A program made the position numbers and the translations under genes. The notes beneath the pieces were generated by a model. That model worked only from the letters and a program-made list of their open reading frames with translations. It was not told the DNA's origin and searched no databases. A stretch of DNA of 64,000 nucleotides from Pedobacter sp. MC2016-15. Its GTDB lineage: Bacteria > Bacteroidota > Bacteroidia > Sphingobacteriales > Sphingobacteriaceae. This document shows positions 60,846 to 64,000 of the stretch, piece by piece; within the stretch, counting starts at the first letter, position 1, and every line of letters begins with the position of its first letter. The DNA is taken from contig NZ_JAPIVS010000002.1 in NCBI RefSeq assembly GCF_026239695.1, forward strand, positions 186,001 to 250,000. Reading direction: 5' to 3'.

Positions 60846-62045
60846 ATGCTAAAAATGAAGTTTATCCCTGTTATTGTCCTGATCATCTTGAGTATAGCTG
60901 CGCGGGGACAGCAGTTTAAGCCCAACGCACAATTGCTAAAAACTATAGAAGCTAATTTCAAAAAGGGTTCCTCACAGTATGAGCTAATGATGAAATCTCT
61001 TGAGCCGGGCCGTTTTCCTAAAACGTTTGATGCAAAAAATAATAAGCTGGTGACGAGTGATTCGGGCTGGTGGTGCAGCGGTTTTTATCCGGGGACATTA
61101 CTGGAGCTGTATGCAAAAACTAAAGATACTGCATTACTGAAAGAAGCCGATAGGATGCTGACACTTTTAGAAAAGGAGCAGTATAACAAAACTACACATG
61201 ACCTGGGATTTATGATGTACTGCAGCTTTGGTACGGCCCTGAAACTTGATCCCAAGCCAGCTTATCAGGAAATTCTGATCAACAGTGCCAAATCTTTATG
61301 TACACGTTTTGATCCAAAGGTGGGCTGTATCAAATCATGGAACGGCCAGAAGAATGAATTTCTGGTGATCATTGATAATATGATGAACCTTGAGCTGCTG
61401 TTCTGGGCAACCCGGGCTACGGGTGATTCCAGTTATTACAAAATCGCGGTAACGCATGCGAACACGACGATGAAAAACCATTTCAGAACCGATTACAGCT
61501 CTTACCATGTGATCAACTATAATCCCGAAACGGGAAAAGTACAGAAGAAACAGACTGCGCAGGGTTATGCCGATGAATCTGCATGGGCAAGGGGCCAGGC
61601 CTGGGGACTGTATGGATATACCCTGATGTACCGCGAAACCCGCGATCAGAAGTATCTTGACCAGGCCAGTCATATCGCCTCCTTTATCCTGAATCACCCT
61701 AATCTGCCGGCGGATAAGATTCCGTATTGGGATTTCAATGCACCGAATATTCCTGATGCGCTGCGGGATGCTTCTGCAGGAGCGATCATATCATCCGCGC
61801 TTTTTGAACTGGCGCAGTATGCTTCTGCAAAAGAGGCGAAAGTATATTTCAGTGCTGCTGAGCAAATGCTGAAAAGCCTTTCCGCAGCACCATACCAGTC
61901 TTTGCCGGGGACCAATGCAGGTTTCCTGCTGCAGCATAGTGTAGGGCACCTCCCGCAGAAATCTGAAGTGGATGTGCCGCTGAGCTACGCAGATTATTAC
62001 TATGTAGAGGCCATGGAGAGATATACAATGAAAACAAAATACTAA
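60846..62045 (+). CDS. GH88 family unsaturated glucuronyl hydrolase
   Basis: The 399-residue protein has a signal peptide (MLKMKFIPVIVLIILSIAARG, then QQ); a second ATG three codons in is an alternative start. It is an (alpha/alpha)6 barrel of GH88, which hydrates unsaturated uronic acids at the ends of lyase products. Asp119 in THDLGF and Asp177 in IIDNMMNLELLFWAT match the two catalytic aspartates of the family. Other conserved parts are GWWCSGFYPG, GYADESAWARGQAWGLYGY and PYWDFNAP. No polysaccharide lyase or SusC/SusD is nearby, so the substrate pathway is not shown here. Confidence 0.9.
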   Translation: MLKMKFIPVIVLIILSIAARGQQFKPNAQLLKTIEANFKKGSSQYELMMKSLEPGRFPKTFDAKNNKLVTSDSGWWCSGFYPGTLLELYAKTKDTALLKEADRMLTLLEKEQYNKTTHDLGFMMYCSFGTALKLDPKPAYQEILINSAKSLCTRFDPKVGCIKSWNGQKNEFLVIIDNMMNLELLFWATRATGDSSYYKIAVTHANTTMKNHFRTDYSSYHVINYNPETGKVQKKQTAQGYADESAWARGQAWGLYGYTLMYRETRDQKYLDQASHIASFILNHPNLPADKIPYWDFNAPNIPDALRDASAGAIISSALFELAQYASAKEAKVYFSAAEQMLKSLSAAPYQSLPGTNAGFLLQHSVGHLPQKSEVDVPLSYADYYYVEAMERYTMKTKY

Positions 62046-62081
62046 TAGAGCAAATCCGACAATCATTGATATATTAGCGGC

Positions 62082-62648
62082 ATGTCATCGCACCATATAG
62101 TAAAAGAAAAACAGGAACCGGCTTTGTATATTCACAACCTGGGTAATTTTGATGAAGAGTATCTGGGACAGATCCTGGAATGGAGCCCTACACTAGTTGT
62201 GAATGGGGCCATTTATGAAAAAGTGATCAGCCTTGGCCTGAAGGTAGACGTGGTTGTAAATGCTCCTGAGGATTATACAAGCCAGGAGAATACGAAATCT
62301 ATTCTGGGCCCCGGCGACGAATACAATACTGTGCTGAATTACCTGATCTCAGAAAAGTATTCTGCCGTAAACATCATTGACGTAGAAAAGAAGATCTCAT
62401 CACTGGATTATTATCTGCCGAAGATCAATATTGTTCTGTTCAGTGCTACTGAAAAGTCTTATGCCATCAAAACCGGGTTTAAGATATGGAAACCTGCAGG
62501 AAGCCTATTTCTGATTGATGTAGTATCCTACTTTGAAGCCACGAACCTGATGCAAAAGGACGAGCGCGAATTTGAGGTGGTGAAAGACGGCTTTGTCGAG
62601 TTTACTTTTACCACCACGGAATATGTGTTTTTAAGCGAACAGTTATGA
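62082..62648 (+). CDS. Thiamine pyrophosphokinase-like protein
   Basis: The 188-residue cytoplasmic protein resembles the small Bacteroidota proteins annotated as thiamine pyrophosphokinase, which convert thiamine to thiamine diphosphate. WSPTLVVNGAIYEKVISLGLKVDVVVN near residue 30 resembles the catalytic N-terminal region, with the Asp residues of LKVDVVV and PEDYT as candidates. The C-terminal half (KIWKPAGSLFLIDVVSYF) fits the substrate-binding end less clearly. No riboswitch is seen upstream. It shares an ATGA overlap with the acetyltransferase gene, so the two are translationally coupled. Confidence 0.55.
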   Translation: MSSHHIVKEKQEPALYIHNLGNFDEEYLGQILEWSPTLVVNGAIYEKVISLGLKVDVVVNAPEDYTSQENTKSILGPGDEYNTVLNYLISEKYSAVNIIDVEKKISSLDYYLPKINIVLFSATEKSYAIKTGFKIWKPAGSLFLIDVVSYFEATNLMQKDEREFEVVKDGFVEFTFTTTEYVFLSEQL

Positions 62649-63142
62649 TCAGTCTGAGAAAAGCAAAAGAGGCCGACCTGCATATTATCCAGTCTATTGG
62701 AACAATCACCTATGGGCCTACCTATCTGGAGTTATTGGGGCAGGAGCAGCTGGATTATATGCTGGGCAAGTTTTATTCGATTGCCGCATTGAGGCAGCAG
62801 CTGATAGAAGGGCATAACTTCATCATCGCTGAAACTGCCGGAAAGGACCTGGCTTTTGCATCCTGGTCGCGCGTTGATGAGGATGGCCATCTGGCGGTGA
62901 AGCTGCATAAGTTGTATGTGCTGCCCGAAGCCCATGGTAAAGGACTTGGCAAGTTGCTGATCAACGAAGTGAGGGATAAAGCACTTGACCTGGGAGCAAA
63001 ATCGCTGATCTTAAATGTAAACCGATATAACAAAGCCCTGGAGTTTTATCAGCGGGCAGGGTTTAAAATCAAAGAAACCGTTGACATAGAGATTGGCAAC
63101 GGTTTCTTTATGAATGATTATATTCTGGAGTTAGCGCTGTAA
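62645..63142 (+). CDS. GNAT family N-acetyltransferase
   Basis: The 165-residue cytoplasmic enzyme has the GNAT acetyl-CoA-binding motif LYVLPEAHGKGLGKLLINEV (Q/RxxGxG/A form AHGKGLGK) near residues 91-110, and the typical C-terminal NVNRYNKALEFYQRAGFK. It transfers an acetyl group to an amine; the acceptor is unknown. It overlaps the preceding gene by four bases. It is convergent with the M28 peptidase gene, nine bases away. Confidence 0.9.
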   Translation: MISLRKAKEADLHIIQSIGTITYGPTYLELLGQEQLDYMLGKFYSIAALRQQLIEGHNFIIAETAGKDLAFASWSRVDEDGHLAVKLHKLYVLPEAHGKGLGKLLINEVRDKALDLGAKSLILNVNRYNKALEFYQRAGFKIKETVDIEIGNGFFMNDYILELAL

Positions 63143-63150
63143 GCTGCGGC

Positions 63151-64000
63151 TTACTTCACCAGTTTTGGAATCCTTACCGGGGTATCTGTTCCTTTGACAA
63201 TGCTTCTTGCGCTCAGTGCGATCGCTCGTATTGTAGATAAGATGTTTTCTGTATCCAGAGAACTGTATTCGTCTTTCACGCTATGGTATAATTTGTCAGT
63301 GTCTATCTGATCAGTACTGATCGTATGGGCCGGAACACCTAATGCTGCCAGTGTGGCATTGTCGCTTCTGTAAAACAGATTCTGCTCGGTGTAAGGGTCC
63401 GGATGAAAAGTAAATGATGTTCCTGCAAGGTTCTTTTGCAGGATCTTCCCGAAATCAGACTTCTCATAACCTGTAATGAAGGCCGCATTTTTACCAAACT
63501 TGCTTTCTTTTCCGATCATCTCAATGTTAAACATGGCTACCACCTCATCAGGGTTTAGCTGTTCAGAGAAATATTTTGCACCATAACCGCCAATTTCTTC
63601 AGCTGTAAAAGCTACAAAGATCAGTGTACGTTCATTGTTATTTTGCTTTTTGTAATATTTGGCCAAAGCGATCATCGCTGTAGTACCGGAAGCATCATCA
63701 TCGGCACCATTGGCAATACTGTCCTGATCTACTGCCTTGATGATCCCCAGGTGGTCATAGTGGCCAGAGAAAATCACATATTCCTTGCTCTTTGACTTGC
63801 CTGGGATCATTCCTGCCACATTAAATAGCGGGAGTTTTTCAACGTTGTATAGGAGTGAAACATTAAACTCTTTAATTGCTGTTTCTGGTGCCAGTACTAA
63901 CACTGAGGCAGATGGGTTGGCTTGCTTCAAGTCTTTTTCATCCAGCGCAGCACCTTTGGCAAAATAAGATTTCATCAGGTTAAAGTCGGCCGCAAACTTT
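63151..64000 (-). CDS. M28 family aminopeptidase, C-terminal part (gene runs off the window)
   Basis: The frame is open to the end of the window, so the N-terminus and signal peptide are missing. The visible 283 residues hold the M28 zinc site: the His in SGHYDHLG, the bridging Asp in NGADDDASGT, the Glu pair in FTAEEIGGYGAKY, and the last ligand His in DTDKLYHSVKDEYSSLD. Family members are secreted zinc aminopeptidases that release N-terminal residues. The preceding residues (FNVAGMIPGKSKSKEYVIFS) look like the usual entry to the domain. It is convergent with the GNAT gene. Confidence 0.92.
   Translation of the reverse strand, partial: KFAADFNLMKSYFAKGAALDEKDLKQANPSASVLVLAPETAIKEFNVSLLYNVEKLPLFNVAGMIPGKSKSKEYVIFSGHYDHLGIIKAVDQDSIANGADDDASGTTAMIALAKYYKKQNNNERTLIFVAFTAEEIGGYGAKYFSEQLNPDEVVAMFNIEMIGKESKFGKNAAFITGYEKSDFGKILQKNLAGTSFTFHPDPYTEQNLFYRSDNATLAALGVPAHTISTDQIDTDKLYHSVKDEYSSLDTENILSTIRAIALSARSIVKGTDTPVRIPKLVK

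Noticed and set aside
60728..60961. Short minus-strand frame before GH88
   Set aside because: It is antisense to the GH88 signal peptide and lacks any recognisable feature.

Overview
The window is chromosomal DNA of a Bacteroidota bacterium, most like Pedobacter or a close Sphingobacteriaceae relative. The evidence is a gldH gliding lipoprotein gene, four SusC/SusD outer-membrane pairs, lipoproteins with Bacteroidota-type signals followed by CKK, a GH92 mannosidase locus, and promoters that fit the Bacteroidota -7 box TAnnTTTG with no clear Shine-Dalgarno sites. The assignment is by gene content and style only; no search was run.

Layout. 1-5023: housekeeping and envelope genes (end of a RicT/PSP1 protein, gldH, murF, a secreted M14 carboxypeptidase). 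5414-20008: three consecutive SusC/SusD pairs with no glycosidase or regulator between them. 20056-23185: LD-carboxypeptidase, metG and a tRNA-Arg(CCT). 23188-31772: an AT-richer accessory region beside the tRNA, with a HigB toxin and a HigA-ImmA/IrrE fusion, a large SF1 helicase, a HipB/HipA pair under twin operators, a DUF6624-like secreted protein, and non-coding repeats (three 30-nt direct repeats resembling an insertion-sequence end, and a G-rich 11-nt tandem array inside inverted repeats). 31773-35226: an SGNH hydrolase, and a WYL regulator divergent from an RtcB RNA ligase, with two pairs of direct repeats between the latter two. 35248-39698: MATE efflux, a Tat-signal SDR and an MGH1-type glycoside hydrolase lipoprotein. 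39772-49514 (minus strand): a polysaccharide utilisation locus of DUF6377 regulator, SusC, SusD, basic-secretory-protein metallopeptidase and GH92 mannosidase, with a strong terminator inside the run after susD. 49787-52587: a NEW3-domain protein with an ABC-2 exporter. 52588-64000: mixed metabolic genes (FeS-type photolyase, MarC, fatty acid hydroxylase, EamA transporter, esterase, SGNH hydrolase, GDPD-like, thioesterase, TPR protein, GH88, thiamine pyrophosphokinase-like, GNAT) ending in a partial M28 aminopeptidase.

How the genes work together. The SusC/SusD pairs import oligomers across the outer membrane. The 39.8-49.5 kb locus has the parts to bind, trim and import an alpha-mannose-containing glycan or glycoprotein. 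The tRNA-side region combines two toxin-antitoxin modules with a helicase of a type found in defence and maintenance islands. The RtcB/WYL pair is a candidate regulated RNA-repair unit next to that region. The most interesting unexplained material is the tRNA-adjacent region, the 31.49-31.66 kb structured element and the repeat-bearing rtcB control region. All product names rest on reading protein sequence by eye; functions of individual family members are inference.
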